NCBI RefSeq assembly: GCF_036924535.1 | Contig: NZ_JAZHRT010000001.1 | Coordinates: 8,866,001-8,930,000, forward strand | Direction of reading: 5' to 3' | Origin: Bradyrhizobium sp. AZCC 2262 | Lineage (GTDB): Bacteria > Pseudomonadota > Alphaproteobacteria > Rhizobiales > Xanthobacteraceae | DNA length: 64,000 nucleotides | In this document: positions 52,763-61,408 of the stretch, one piece after another | Numbering within the stretch: position 1 is the stretch's first letter | Layout of the letters: every line of letters begins with the position of its first letter | Position numbers and translations under genes: made by a program | Notes under the pieces: model-generated | What the model saw: the letters and a program-made list of their open reading frames with translations, nothing else | Told to the model about the DNA's origin: nothing | The model's database searches: none

Positions 52763-53551
52763 TTGATCATCACGGCCGGGCAGGGCGTACTGGGACTGGC
52801 GTCGGGGATGCTGGTCGGTTTCTCGCTCGGCCTGGTCGGCGGCGGCGGCTCGATCCTCGCGGTGCCGCTGATGGTCTATGTGGTCGGCGTGGCGGAGCCG
52901 CATGTCGCGATCGGCACCAGCGCGATCGCGGTGGCCGCCAATGCAGCGATCAACCTGTCCAACCATGCGCGCGGCGGCACCGTGATCTGGTCCTGCGCGC
53001 TGATCTTCGCCGCCGCCGGCATGGCCGGCGCCTTCAGCGGCTCGATCCTCGGCAAGATGGTCGACGGCCAAAAACTGCTGGCGCTGTTTGCGCTGGTGAT
53101 GATCGTGATCGCGCTCCTGATGCTGAAGACGCGTTCGCGCATCGGCCTGCCTGACGTCAAGGTCTCGATGTCGAACATATCAGCCATCGCCGGCCTGGGC
53201 CTTGCGACCGGGACGGTATCGGGATTCTTCGGCATCGGCGGCGGCTTCCTGATCGTGCCGGCCCTGATGCTGGCGACCGGCATGCCGATCATGAACGCGG
53301 TCTCCTCCTCGCTGGTCGCAGTCACTGCGTTCGGCCTGACCACAGCCGCCAGCTATGCCTGGTCCGGGCTGGTGTCATGGGCGTTGGCGGGACTGTTCGT
53401 GGCGGGCGGCATCGCCGGCGGACTGGCCGGCACGCGTTCGGCGCGGCACCTCGCCGAGCGCCGCGGCGCGCTCAATATCGTGTTCGCCGTGGTCATTATT
53501 GCGGTAGCGCTCTATATGCTGGCGCGTAACATATCCCTATCTCCGGCGTAG
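52763..53551 (+). CDS. TauE/SafE-family sulfite/sulfonate exporter-like protein
   Basis: 262 residues with eight hydrophobic helices. The characteristic SLGLVGGGGSILAVPLMVYV and its repeat SGFFGIGGGFLIVPALMLAT are present. The family moves anions such as sulfite, sulfoacetate or organic acids. No ATG precedes the first helix, so a TTG at 52763 is used. No sulfur gene is nearby, so substrate is unknown. Confidence 0.88.
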   Translation: MIITAGQGVLGLASGMLVGFSLGLVGGGGSILAVPLMVYVVGVAEPHVAIGTSAIAVAANAAINLSNHARGGTVIWSCALIFAAAGMAGAFSGSILGKMVDGQKLLALFALVMIVIALLMLKTRSRIGLPDVKVSMSNISAIAGLGLATGTVSGFFGIGGGFLIVPALMLATGMPIMNAVSSSLVAVTAFGLTTAASYAWSGLVSWALAGLFVAGGIAGGLAGTRSARHLAERRGALNIVFAVVIIAVALYMLARNISLSPA

Positions 53552-53581
53552 ACAGGGGATGCAGCCCTTCGCGAGACCCAC

Positions 53582-54259
53582 ATGAAGCGATCGAACAATC
53601 CGGCCGGGACCAACCCGGGACGCACGCGGCGCGAGGCGCTGGGCCTGCTTGGCGGCGGTGCCGCGCTGCTCGGCGCCGGCGCGGCGCAGCGATCGGCGTT
53701 CGCGCAAGGCGACGACGACGTGCTGACCGAGGCGCTGGTGCTGCGCGATCCTGATGTGCCCGCGGCTGGTAATCCCGACGGCGACATCAACATCGTCGAA
53801 TGGTTCGACTACAATTGCCCTTATTGCCGCAAGATCGCGCCCGAGATCCAGCAGGTGGTGCAGGACGACGGCAAGGTCCGCCTGGTGCTGAAGGACTGGC
53901 CGATCCTCGGCGACGTCTCGAAAATCGGGGCGCGGATGGCGCTGGCAGCCAAGTATCAGGGCAAGTACATGGCGGCGCATGAGGCGATGATCGGCGTCAG
54001 CTCGAAATTGACCGAACCGCGCATCCGCGAATTGCTGGCCGGCGCCGGCATCGACATGGATCGCCTGAATCGCGACGCGGCGACGAACGCCAAGGCGATC
54101 GACGCCATCCTCGCCCGTAACTACGACCAGGCGGTGGCCTTCGGATTCAAGGGAACGCCGTCCTTCATCGTCGGCAAGTTCCGCGTGCCGGGAATCCTGA
54201 CCATGGCGGAATTCGAGATGGTGATCGCCGACGCGCGCAAGGCTAAGAAGAGCAATTAG
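53582..54259 (+). CDS. DsbA-family thiol-disulfide oxidoreductase
   Basis: 225 residues. The N-terminus has a Tat-like signal (GRTRREALGLLGGG). The thioredoxin fold has the active site Cys79-Pro-Tyr-Cys82 (DYNCPYCRK) and the cis-Pro loop GTPSFIVG. Similar to the ScsC/Com1 group of periplasmic oxidoreductases or isomerases. It lies 30 bases after the TauE-like gene. A DsbB-like partner is at 47524. Confidence 0.9.
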   Translation: MKRSNNPAGTNPGRTRREALGLLGGGAALLGAGAAQRSAFAQGDDDVLTEALVLRDPDVPAAGNPDGDINIVEWFDYNCPYCRKIAPEIQQVVQDDGKVRLVLKDWPILGDVSKIGARMALAAKYQGKYMAAHEAMIGVSSKLTEPRIRELLAGAGIDMDRLNRDAATNAKAIDAILARNYDQAVAFGFKGTPSFIVGKFRVPGILTMAEFEMVIADARKAKKSN

Positions 54260-54265
54260 CGATCA

Positions 54266-54296
54266 GAAAAAACGCCGTCGTGAAGCACGACGGCGT
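54266..54296 (-). terminator. Intrinsic terminator for the minus-strand gene
   Basis: ACGCCGTCGTG (54272-54282) pairs with CACGACGGCGT (54286-54296); on the minus strand a run of six T follows. It lies 27 bases past the stop of the small membrane protein. The hairpin may also protect the 3' end of the dsbA-like mRNA. Confidence 0.85.
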
Positions 54297-54322
54297 GAAT
54301 CCTGTCGCTCCTGGCGCCTGAA

Positions 54323-54529
54323 TTACTTCGACGAAATCCTGACCCAGTCTTCATGGGCGCGCGTCTTCAGCCTATTCCAGTCAGCGGCCGCCACGTCCCA
54401 GTTGACGATGGTGCGGTTGGCCTGGGCGACCTGGCCGTTCGCGACGCTCGACGTCTGCATGGAATCGTAGACATAAACGCCGCAAACCAGCAGCAGCGCA
54501 CCCAAAATCATTCCGACAAACGTCTGCAT
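54323..54529 (-). CDS. Small single-pass membrane protein
   Basis: 68 residues: an N-terminal membrane helix (MILGALLLVCGVYVYDSM) and a short soluble tail with WDVAAADWNRLKTRAHEDW. GAGGGA precedes the ATG at 54529. A strong terminator follows it. No family recognised. Confidence 0.72.
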   Translation of the reverse strand: MQTFVGMILGALLLVCGVYVYDSMQTSSVANGQVAQANRTIVNWDVAAADWNRLKTRAHEDWVRISSK

Positions 54530-54582
54530 GGCAATCCCTCCGTTGCGGCTGATAACGCCGAGCCCGAAGGATGGTTCCGCCT

Positions 54583-55653
54583 CTACGGCCCGTTCAGCCA
54601 TTGCAGGATTTCCGCGTTCATCTCGCGCGGATAGGTATGGCTGAGGTCGTCGATCTCGCGATAGGTGACCTTGGCGCCCGCCGCCGACAGCGCCTGGCTG
54701 GTCTGCCGCGCCACCTGCACTGGAAACATCCAGTCGAGCCGGCCATGCACGATGTGAATGGGCAGGCCGCGCAGCCTGTCGGCATCGGCCATTTCCGTCA
54801 TTAGCGGATGAAACGTCGCCGACACCGGCGCGAGGTGGGTGAAGGGCGAAGCGCCGTCAAAACCCGTCACGTAACAGAATGTGCCGCCGTCGCTCATTCC
54901 GGTCAGCAGCATCCGCTCTGCATCGACATTCCAGCGCGCCCGCACGGAATCCAGGATGCGCATCAGGTTCGGCGTATCGGTATCCTCGCCCATCAATGCC
55001 CAGGTGTTGCCGGTGGCGGTTGGTGCAACCAGGATCGCGCCGCGGCTGCGGGCGTCACGCAGCCAGCTCCAGAGGAAGCCGCGGCGATTGCCGCTGCCGC
55101 CATGCAGCGCCATCACCAGCGGCCATGCGCGGTCGGGCGCGTAATATTCCGGCACGTAGAGCGAGAAGCCGCCGCGGCTGCCGGGCTCGTTCTGATTGTG
55201 GAAGATTCCGGTGTTGGCGTTGGCCGGCACCGCCAGCCGCGCTGCGAGATCGGCGTCTCCATGCAGCGCAGGATCGACAAAGAACTGGTTCACCGGCGGC
55301 AATCTTGCCGACAGCGCATACAGCGCCTCCTGCGCGCGCGGGACGTAACGCAGCGCACGAAACAGGCTGACGAAATCGCCCTGGCCATTTTGCACGACGC
55401 GCAATCCCGCGAACGCGGCCAGCGCCGCATCGCTGGCCGTTTCCAGCGGGGATTTGATGTCTGCAAATTCCGAAGGCCATTGCGCGAGCCGCGGCCGAAC
55501 GTCGCGCAAGGCTGCGTCCGGCTCGCCTGCCGCTTGCATCACACGGTCGAAATCCGGCGGATTGAGGTAGCGCGCCACGAAGCCCAGCGTTTCGAGCGAC
55601 TGCAGCAGCGGCGGCAGCACCGCCACGATGTCATCCACCACAGCCTCACTCAT
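54583..55653 (-). CDS. Alpha/beta-hydrolase (phospholipase/carboxylesterase or depolymerase-like)
   Basis: 356 residues. The C-terminal 200 form an alpha/beta-hydrolase: oxyanion region ALHGGSGNRRGFL, nucleophile in LTGMSDGG, and a C-terminal histidine in IDDLSHTYP. The N-terminal 150 residues are an extra helical domain. The hydrolase resembles esterases of the phospholipase/PHB-depolymerase group. It is downstream of the HtrA-like gene on the same strand, 91 bases away. Confidence 0.82.
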   Translation of the reverse strand: MSEAVVDDIVAVLPPLLQSLETLGFVARYLNPPDFDRVMQAAGEPDAALRDVRPRLAQWPSEFADIKSPLETASDAALAAFAGLRVVQNGQGDFVSLFRALRYVPRAQEALYALSARLPPVNQFFVDPALHGDADLAARLAVPANANTGIFHNQNEPGSRGGFSLYVPEYYAPDRAWPLVMALHGGSGNRRGFLWSWLRDARSRGAILVAPTATGNTWALMGEDTDTPNLMRILDSVRARWNVDAERMLLTGMSDGGTFCYVTGFDGASPFTHLAPVSATFHPLMTEMADADRLRGLPIHIVHGRLDWMFPVQVARQTSQALSAAGAKVTYREIDDLSHTYPREMNAEILQWLNGP

Positions 55654-55680
55654 CGGGCGTACTCTGCTTTCAATGGAGGG

Positions 55681-55744
55681 CTTGGTTCAGTGAAGCCTTG
55701 GTTCAGTGAGCCTTGGTTCAGCCCTGGCTTAATGCAGCCTCAGC
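55681..55744. repeat. Short tandem direct repeats between two genes
   Basis: CTTGGTTCAG occurs three times (starting about 55681, 55697 and 55712), followed by CTTAATGCAGCCT and CTTAATGCAACCT. The repeats fill the gap between the hydrolase start and the HtrA-like stop and look like replication slippage. Confidence 0.75.
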
Positions 55745-56716
55745 TTAATGCAACCTTGGCGCCTTCAACAGCTTGGCGCGATCGGTCGAGCTCAGCACTA
55801 CGTCGAAGGTGACGCCCTCATGGTAGACCGTGAGCGGCACGTCGACGCCGGCGGCGCCGAGCGACCAGAGTTTTCGGTAAAAGCCGATCTGGCTGGTGAC
55901 CTTGTCGCCGTTGACCGCAAGGATGACGTCGCCCGTCTTCAGTTCGGCGCGCGCTGCCGGTCCCTTGCTGGCGATGCCGACCACCACGACGCGGCTGTCG
56001 ATTTCGGTGGTGTACATGCCGAGCCACGGCCGCGACGGCTTGTTGACGCGGCCGAATTTCCTGATGTCGTCGAGCACCGGCTTCAACAGATCGATCGGCA
56101 CGATCATGTTGACGTGCTCGGCCTTGCCCTCGCGCTCGCGTTCGAGCTGCAGCGAACCGATACCGATCAGTTCGCCGCGGTTGGAGATCAATCCGGTGCC
56201 GCCCCAATTGGGATGCGCGGGATGGGTGAAGATCGCCTCATCCAGCAGGTATTCCCAATAGCCGGCGAATTCCTGCTTGGCCGCGATCTGGCTTGCGACC
56301 GAGCGCGTGCGTCCGCCGGCGCCGCCGACCACCACGCGGTCGCCGATTTGGGTGGCGGCGGACGAGCCGAGCTGCAGCGGATCGAGATCGAGGTCGCCGA
56401 GCGCTTGCACCAGGCCAAAGCCGGATTCGAAATCGAAGCCGAGCGCGTGGCCTTCCACCACACGGCCGTCGCCGCGATGCAGCCACACCGCTTCGGCCTC
56501 GGTGATGAGATAGCCGATGGTCAGCACCAGCCCGTCATCGATCACGACACCATTGCCGGCGCGTTCGGTGCCGAGCGTCTCGGCGCTGTGGGCATCGGGC
56601 GGAATGATCGAGTGCAGCCCGACCACCGACGACAAGGCTTTGTCGAGGTCGAAAGCGTAGTCGCTCGCGCGCGGCTGGTTTGCGGGCGGCACTCTCCACT
56701 CGGTCAAAGAGGGCAT
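55745..56716 (-). CDS. HtrA/S1C-type protein lacking the catalytic triad, with PDZ domain
   Basis: 323 residues with a trypsin-like fold (about 28-215) and a PDZ domain (about 228-315, WLGMYTTEID to KTGDVILAVNGDKV). The usual TNNHV motif is TIGYL, so the catalytic His is Tyr69; the DLAV motif is SGFGLV, so the Asp is missing; the GNSGGP motif is PNWGGTG, so the Ser is Trp171. All three residues are lost, so it should not be a protease. It may bind peptides as a chaperone or scaffold. There is no signal peptide. Followed by a hydrolase gene. Confidence 0.85.
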   Translation of the reverse strand: MPSLTEWRVPPANQPRASDYAFDLDKALSSVVGLHSIIPPDAHSAETLGTERAGNGVVIDDGLVLTIGYLITEAEAVWLHRGDGRVVEGHALGFDFESGFGLVQALGDLDLDPLQLGSSAATQIGDRVVVGGAGGRTRSVASQIAAKQEFAGYWEYLLDEAIFTHPAHPNWGGTGLISNRGELIGIGSLQLEREREGKAEHVNMIVPIDLLKPVLDDIRKFGRVNKPSRPWLGMYTTEIDSRVVVVGIASKGPAARAELKTGDVILAVNGDKVTSQIGFYRKLWSLGAAGVDVPLTVYHEGVTFDVVLSSTDRAKLLKAPRLH

Positions 56717-56878
56717 GGATGGTCTCCTGGCGAACCGGCGCGCTTTCGGCAGGGCGAAAGCGCCGGGAATTCATGACAATCTATGCCGCAAACGGCCGTC
56801 TTTAAAGTGTCCCCCAAAATGGGCCGCGATGCGACTCATAAGAGGCCATATTTATGAATGTTCCACGGCCATTGAGGG

Positions 56879-58396
56879 TTAGCCCGCCTTGGCCCGTTCG
56901 CGCGAGGGCATGATCCGGAAATCGCGATTTTCCTTCAGCCAGCTGGCGCGTTCGTCACGCAGCAGCGTTCGGCGAACCTTGCCGGAATCGTCGCGCAGGC
57001 CGACGCTCACCGTCTCGAAACTTTCCGGATGCTTGTAGCGGCTGAGCCGATCGGCCAGGAATGCGGCCATGCCGTCGGCAACCGCTTGCGCATCGATGCT
57101 TGGGTCGAGTTCGAGGATGGCGTGCACGCGCTGCCCGAATTCCGGATCGGGGAGGCCGACGACGACGCAGGAGCGCACCTCGGGATGTTCCGTCACCGCG
57201 GCCTCGACTTCCGCCGGATAGATGTTGGCGCCGCCGCGCAAGATCATGTCGGCGAGGCGGTCGCCGAGATAGAGATAGCCGTCCGCATCGAGCCGGCCGA
57301 TGTCGCCGAGCGATTCCCAGCCGTCCGCGCGGCGCTTCGGCTCGGCGCCGAGATAGTGATAGGTGGTGCCGGCCCCGTCATTGGGCAGGAAATAGATCTC
57401 GCCGGTCTCGCCGGTGGCGACCTCGTTGCCGTCCTCGCCGATGATGCGCAGGCGCGCGGTCTCGCCGATCTTGCCGACCGAGCCGCGGTGTTCGAGCCAT
57501 TCAACGCCCGATATGATCGTGGCGCCCTGTGCTTCGGTGCCGCCATAGAGTTCGTAGATGCGCTCGGGCCCCAGCCACTCGATCCATTTTTCCTTCAGCC
57601 ATGGCGGCATCGGCGCGGCCATGTGAAACACGATCTGCAGGCTCGACAAGTCGTAGCGGTCGCGCACCTCGTCGGGCAGCGCCCAGATCCGGTGCATCAT
57701 GGTGGGCACGAAATTGACCCACTGTATCCGGCTGGCCTCGATCAGGCGCAGGCATTCCTCAGCGTCGAATTTGACGAGGCCGGTGACGCGTCCGCCGTTG
57801 AACAGCGCGCTATGCGACACGATGAAGGGTGCGTTGTGATAGAGCGGGCCGGGATTTAGCAGCGAGCCGTTCTGCGGAATGCCGAGCCCCGATGGGGCCG
57901 TCGTTTCGACCACGGCGGGCCGGTGATCGAGGATCACTTTCGGCCGACCGGTCGATCCTCCGCTGGTCATCGCCTTCCAGTAGCGCGCCACCGGATTGTC
58001 GATCGGTTCGTCGGAAAAGCCGTCCGGCACGAAATCGGCCGGCAGTGAATTGGGCGCGTTCCAGTCGGGCTGGCCGCCGACCACCAGAGACGGCTTGAGG
58101 ATGTCGAGTACGGCTGCGGCTTCCCCACGCGGCAGCCGCCAGGTCAGCGACGTCGGCGTCGCGCCGCATTTCCACACCGCAAAGGTGGTTTCGAAAAACA
58201 CGTTGCTGTTGGGTAGCCCGATGGCGACGAAGTCGCCAGGCTTCACGCCCTTGGCGGCGAAGGCGCGCGCGCGTCGGTTGGCGTTGCGCTCAAGTTGCCC
58301 CCAGGTGATGGCATCGGCGCCGTGACTGACCGCGATCGTGTCCTTTGGTTTCCGTTCGGCATACCAGCGCGGCACGTCGGCGATGGGAATGAGCAT
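56879..58396 (-). CDS. AMP-dependent acyl-CoA synthetase
   Basis: 505 residues of the ANL family. The P-loop region is TSGGSTGRPKVILD, the LYGGTEAQG motif binds the acyl-AMP, and ESLGDIGRLDADGYLYLGDR and DMILRGGANIYPAEVEA are the hinge segments. The family includes bile-acid, fatty-acid and aromatic-acid CoA ligases. It differs clearly from the ligase at 16990. Its substrate is not known. Confidence 0.9.
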   Translation of the reverse strand: MLIPIADVPRWYAERKPKDTIAVSHGADAITWGQLERNANRRARAFAAKGVKPGDFVAIGLPNSNVFFETTFAVWKCGATPTSLTWRLPRGEAAAVLDILKPSLVVGGQPDWNAPNSLPADFVPDGFSDEPIDNPVARYWKAMTSGGSTGRPKVILDHRPAVVETTAPSGLGIPQNGSLLNPGPLYHNAPFIVSHSALFNGGRVTGLVKFDAEECLRLIEASRIQWVNFVPTMMHRIWALPDEVRDRYDLSSLQIVFHMAAPMPPWLKEKWIEWLGPERIYELYGGTEAQGATIISGVEWLEHRGSVGKIGETARLRIIGEDGNEVATGETGEIYFLPNDGAGTTYHYLGAEPKRRADGWESLGDIGRLDADGYLYLGDRLADMILRGGANIYPAEVEAAVTEHPEVRSCVVVGLPDPEFGQRVHAILELDPSIDAQAVADGMAAFLADRLSRYKHPESFETVSVGLRDDSGKVRRTLLRDERASWLKENRDFRIMPSRERAKAG

Positions 58397-58521
58397 GGGG
58401 CGTTTCCGTTGGGGCGTTGATGCCGCTCTTGTGTTTCGGACGAGGCGGGCGTCTCAGCGGTATGGTGACAGAATTAGATGGTCGGGTGAAGGGCGCAGCT
58501 TGCCTCCCGAGATTGGGGCCG

Positions 58522-58623
58522 TCATGGCCGGCCCAGGCGCTCGCCGACGAATTCAATGAAGCGCTGCATCTTCGCGGCAATAGCCGCGTCTTGGTGATGG
58601 CAAATGTGCCCTTGGCTGCAAAA
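58522..58623 (-). pseudogene. Possible C-terminal remnant of a LysR-type regulator
   Basis: A minus-strand frame gives AAIAAKMQRFIEFVGERLGR followed by Pro and a TGA at 58522-58524. This resembles the last helix of LysR-family effector domains. Upstream of about 58623 no similarity remains, and no start is available. The remaining 240 bases of the 58397-58733 intergenic region show nothing else. Confidence 0.5.
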
Positions 58624-58733
58624 TAGCCAAGCGCGTGACATGGATCGCCGGATGCGCGATACATGTTACATCATTATCTTAAGGTTGAATGGCTTGGAAT
58701 GGCAACCGAACTGTGGTTCGGCCTCGACGCGCC

Positions 58734-59291
58734 TTACGGATCGAGTTCGGTATCCCAATAAAGATAATCCAGCCAGCTATCATGCAGATAGTTCGGCGGA
58801 AATAGTCGCCCGTTCCGATGCAGCTGATGCACCGTCGGAGCGAACGGGTGTTGCCGCGGAAACATCCGCGCCTGCTGCGGCGTCAGATTGCCCTTGCGCA
58901 GATTGCACGGCGAGCAGGCCGCGACGACATTTTCCCAGGTGGTCTGGCCGCCCTTGCTGCGCGGGATGATGTGATCGAAGGTGAGGTCGTCATGCGCGTG
59001 GCAGTACTGGCAGACGAAGCGGTCGCGCAGGAAAACGTTGAACCGGGTGAAGGCGGGATGCGTGGTCGGCTTGACGAACGACTTCAGCGACACCACGCTT
59101 GGAAGCTGGATCTCGAAACTCGGGCTGTGCACCGCGCGGTCGTAGTGCTCGACAATGTTGACGCGATCGAGAAACACCGCCTTGATCGCGTCCTGCCACG
59201 ACCAGAGAGACAGCGGGTAATAACTCAGCGGCCGGAAATCCGCGTTCAGCACCAGTACCGGCCAACCGCCTTGCGAGACATGTGCGTTCAA
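58734..59291 (-). CDS. HNH endonuclease family protein
   Basis: 185 residues. The zinc-type HNH motif is present: CQYCHAHDDLTFDHIIPRSK, then GGQTTWENVVAACSPCN, giving two CxxC pairs and the catalytic His. This full-length form with N-terminal LVLNADFRPLSYYPLSLW is common in alphaproteobacteria, where it is chromosomal and of unknown role. Start TTG at 59291, preceded by AGGAG. Confidence 0.9.
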   Translation of the reverse strand: MNAHVSQGGWPVLVLNADFRPLSYYPLSLWSWQDAIKAVFLDRVNIVEHYDRAVHSPSFEIQLPSVVSLKSFVKPTTHPAFTRFNVFLRDRFVCQYCHAHDDLTFDHIIPRSKGGQTTWENVVAACSPCNLRKGNLTPQQARMFPRQHPFAPTVHQLHRNGRLFPPNYLHDSWLDYLYWDTELDP

Positions 59292-59484
59292 GTAACGCTC
59301 CTGACCCCCATGTTAGCTGCGAAGCAGCATGCGCCCTGCATACTACAGGCAGCGTGACGGGATTGTGAAGAGCGTTCCGGGGCTTATCCGACGCCGTCAC
59401 CGTTCCGCCCCGATTTGCGTCAGGGCCGTGAAGGCCGCTAAATCGGACAGACAGTCGTCGTGCAGCCGCTGGCGGACCTCAAAA

Positions 59485-61245
59485 ATGGCTACCCCTTCAC
59501 GTTATCTTGAGGCTCCACGCCGATTACGGGCGTTCGTTCGCGCCCATGAAACCAGCCTGGTGGTCCTGGCGGCGATGACCGGGACCATTGGCGGGCTGGT
59601 GGTGCTGGCGATGAGTGTGGCGGTGGCGGCCCTGCACGCGCTGCTGTTCAACATCAGCATCACGGAGCGGCTTTCCAGCCAGCCGAGCATCGAGACGCTG
59701 CGGGCCGTGCTGGTTCCAAGCATCGGCGGCTTGCTGCTCGGGGTGGCGCTGCTGCTGTTGCTGCGCTGGCGGCCCGCGCGCGAGATCGATCCGATCGAGG
59801 CCAATGCCCTGTATGGCGGGCGGATGTCGTTTCGCGGCAGCGTCATCGTGGCGCTGCAGACCACCTGGTCCAGCGGAGTGGGCGCGTCGGTCGGCCTTGA
59901 AGCCGGATATACCCAGCTTGCAAGCGGCCTTGCCGCTTCGCTCGGCCGCGGATTTGCCCTGCGCCGCGCCGACCAGCGAATCATGGTCGGCTGCGGAGCG
60001 GCCGCTGCGATCTCGGGCGCGTTCGGCGCCCCGCTCGCCGGTGCCTTCTATGCGTTCGAACTTGTGATCGGAGGCTATACGCCGGCGAGCCTCACGCCGG
60101 TCGGCGTCGCCGCCGTGGCGGGTTACTTCGTCACCCATGGATTTGAGGCGCTGTCGCTCGGCATCAGCATAGGCCCGGTTGGCGACGTGGTCGGGCGCGA
60201 TCTTGCCCTTGCCGCGCTGCTCGGCGGTCTGGCAGCGTTGTTTGGCATCCTCATCATGCGTGGCGTGGCCTTGTGTGAGATGGGGCTTGCGATGACCGGT
60301 CTTTGGCCGCCGCTGCGCCCGGCACTCGGCGGCCTCGCGGTCGGCCTGCTTGCGCTGGTGACGCCGCAGGTGATGTCTTCCGGTCATGGCGCGCTGCATT
60401 TTTCGGGCCTCGTATCGATGCCGTTGCAGATCATCGCCGGCGTCTTCGTCCTGAAAGCGCTGGCCTCGATTGCCTCGCTCGGCTCCGGCTTCCGCGGCGG
60501 ACTGTTCTTCGCCACGCTGTTCATGGGCGCACTTGGCGGCCGCCTGTTCGCCGATGGCGTCGATCTGGTCTGGCCGGGTCTCGGCCTCGATCCGAATGTC
60601 TATGCGGTGATTGGCATGAGCGCGCTGTCGGCCTCCGTGATCGGCGGTCCCTTGACGATGTCGTTCATCGCGCTGGAATCGACCGGCAATCTCTGGCTGA
60701 CCACGGCGGTGCTGGTCGCGGTCATCATCTCGACCATGATCACCCGGGAACTGTTCGGCTACTCCTTCGCCACTTGGCGATTTCACCTGCGCGGCGAGAC
60801 TATCCGCAGCGCCGCGGATGTCGGCTGGATTCGGGATCTCACCGTCCAGCGCCTGATGCGGCCGGATGTCGCCACGGTCGACGCCGGTATCGGGCTCGAG
60901 CAGTTCCGGGTGAAATTTCCGCTGGGATCGAAGACGCAGGTCGTCGCGGTCGATTCCACGGGGCGCTATGTCGGACTAGCGGTGGTCGCCGAAGCGCATG
61001 CGCCGGATATCGATGCGGCGCGCGGCCTCATCGGCATCCTGCATCATCGGGACGTCGTGCTGCATCCGGTCATGAACATTCAGGAAGCCATTGCCGTCTT
61101 TGACGCCGCCGAAGCTGAATCGCTCGCGGTCGTCGAAACCGATGGCGAACGCCGGCCGCTCGGGATTCTCACCGAGGCCCATGCCATGCGGCGCTACGCG
61201 GAAGAATCCGACAAACGCAGGCGAGAGGCGATCGGCGAGGTTTGA
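59485..61245 (+). CDS. ClC-family chloride channel/antiporter with C-terminal CBS-like domain
   Basis: 586 residues with a membrane domain of about 440 residues. SVGLEAGYTQLASGLAASLG corresponds to the GREGP region, with the gating Glu kept but the surrounding motif changed; the usual N-terminal GSGIP motif is not recognisable (GGRMSFRGS). GFRGGLFFATLFMGA corresponds to the GGIFAP region. A C-terminal CBS-like pair (about 455-580) may sense nucleotides. ATG at 59485 chosen. Anion selectivity may differ from chloride. Confidence 0.87.
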   Translation: MATPSRYLEAPRRLRAFVRAHETSLVVLAAMTGTIGGLVVLAMSVAVAALHALLFNISITERLSSQPSIETLRAVLVPSIGGLLLGVALLLLLRWRPAREIDPIEANALYGGRMSFRGSVIVALQTTWSSGVGASVGLEAGYTQLASGLAASLGRGFALRRADQRIMVGCGAAAAISGAFGAPLAGAFYAFELVIGGYTPASLTPVGVAAVAGYFVTHGFEALSLGISIGPVGDVVGRDLALAALLGGLAALFGILIMRGVALCEMGLAMTGLWPPLRPALGGLAVGLLALVTPQVMSSGHGALHFSGLVSMPLQIIAGVFVLKALASIASLGSGFRGGLFFATLFMGALGGRLFADGVDLVWPGLGLDPNVYAVIGMSALSASVIGGPLTMSFIALESTGNLWLTTAVLVAVIISTMITRELFGYSFATWRFHLRGETIRSAADVGWIRDLTVQRLMRPDVATVDAGIGLEQFRVKFPLGSKTQVVAVDSTGRYVGLAVVAEAHAPDIDAARGLIGILHHRDVVLHPVMNIQEAIAVFDAAEAESLAVVETDGERRPLGILTEAHAMRRYAEESDKRRREAIGEV

Positions 61246-61408
61246 GCCGTTGCCGGCCTGACGACGAGAGCGCGCGGTTCCTGGATGGCAAAGTTGAGGC
61301 GCCCGCTGGTCAATCCATCGTGATCGCGCGGGTTCTTCGTGCCCCGGCGCGCTAGCCGCCGATCATCCGGGCGCATAACCTCGGGTTCTGACCACCGCAG
61401 AGGCTGCC

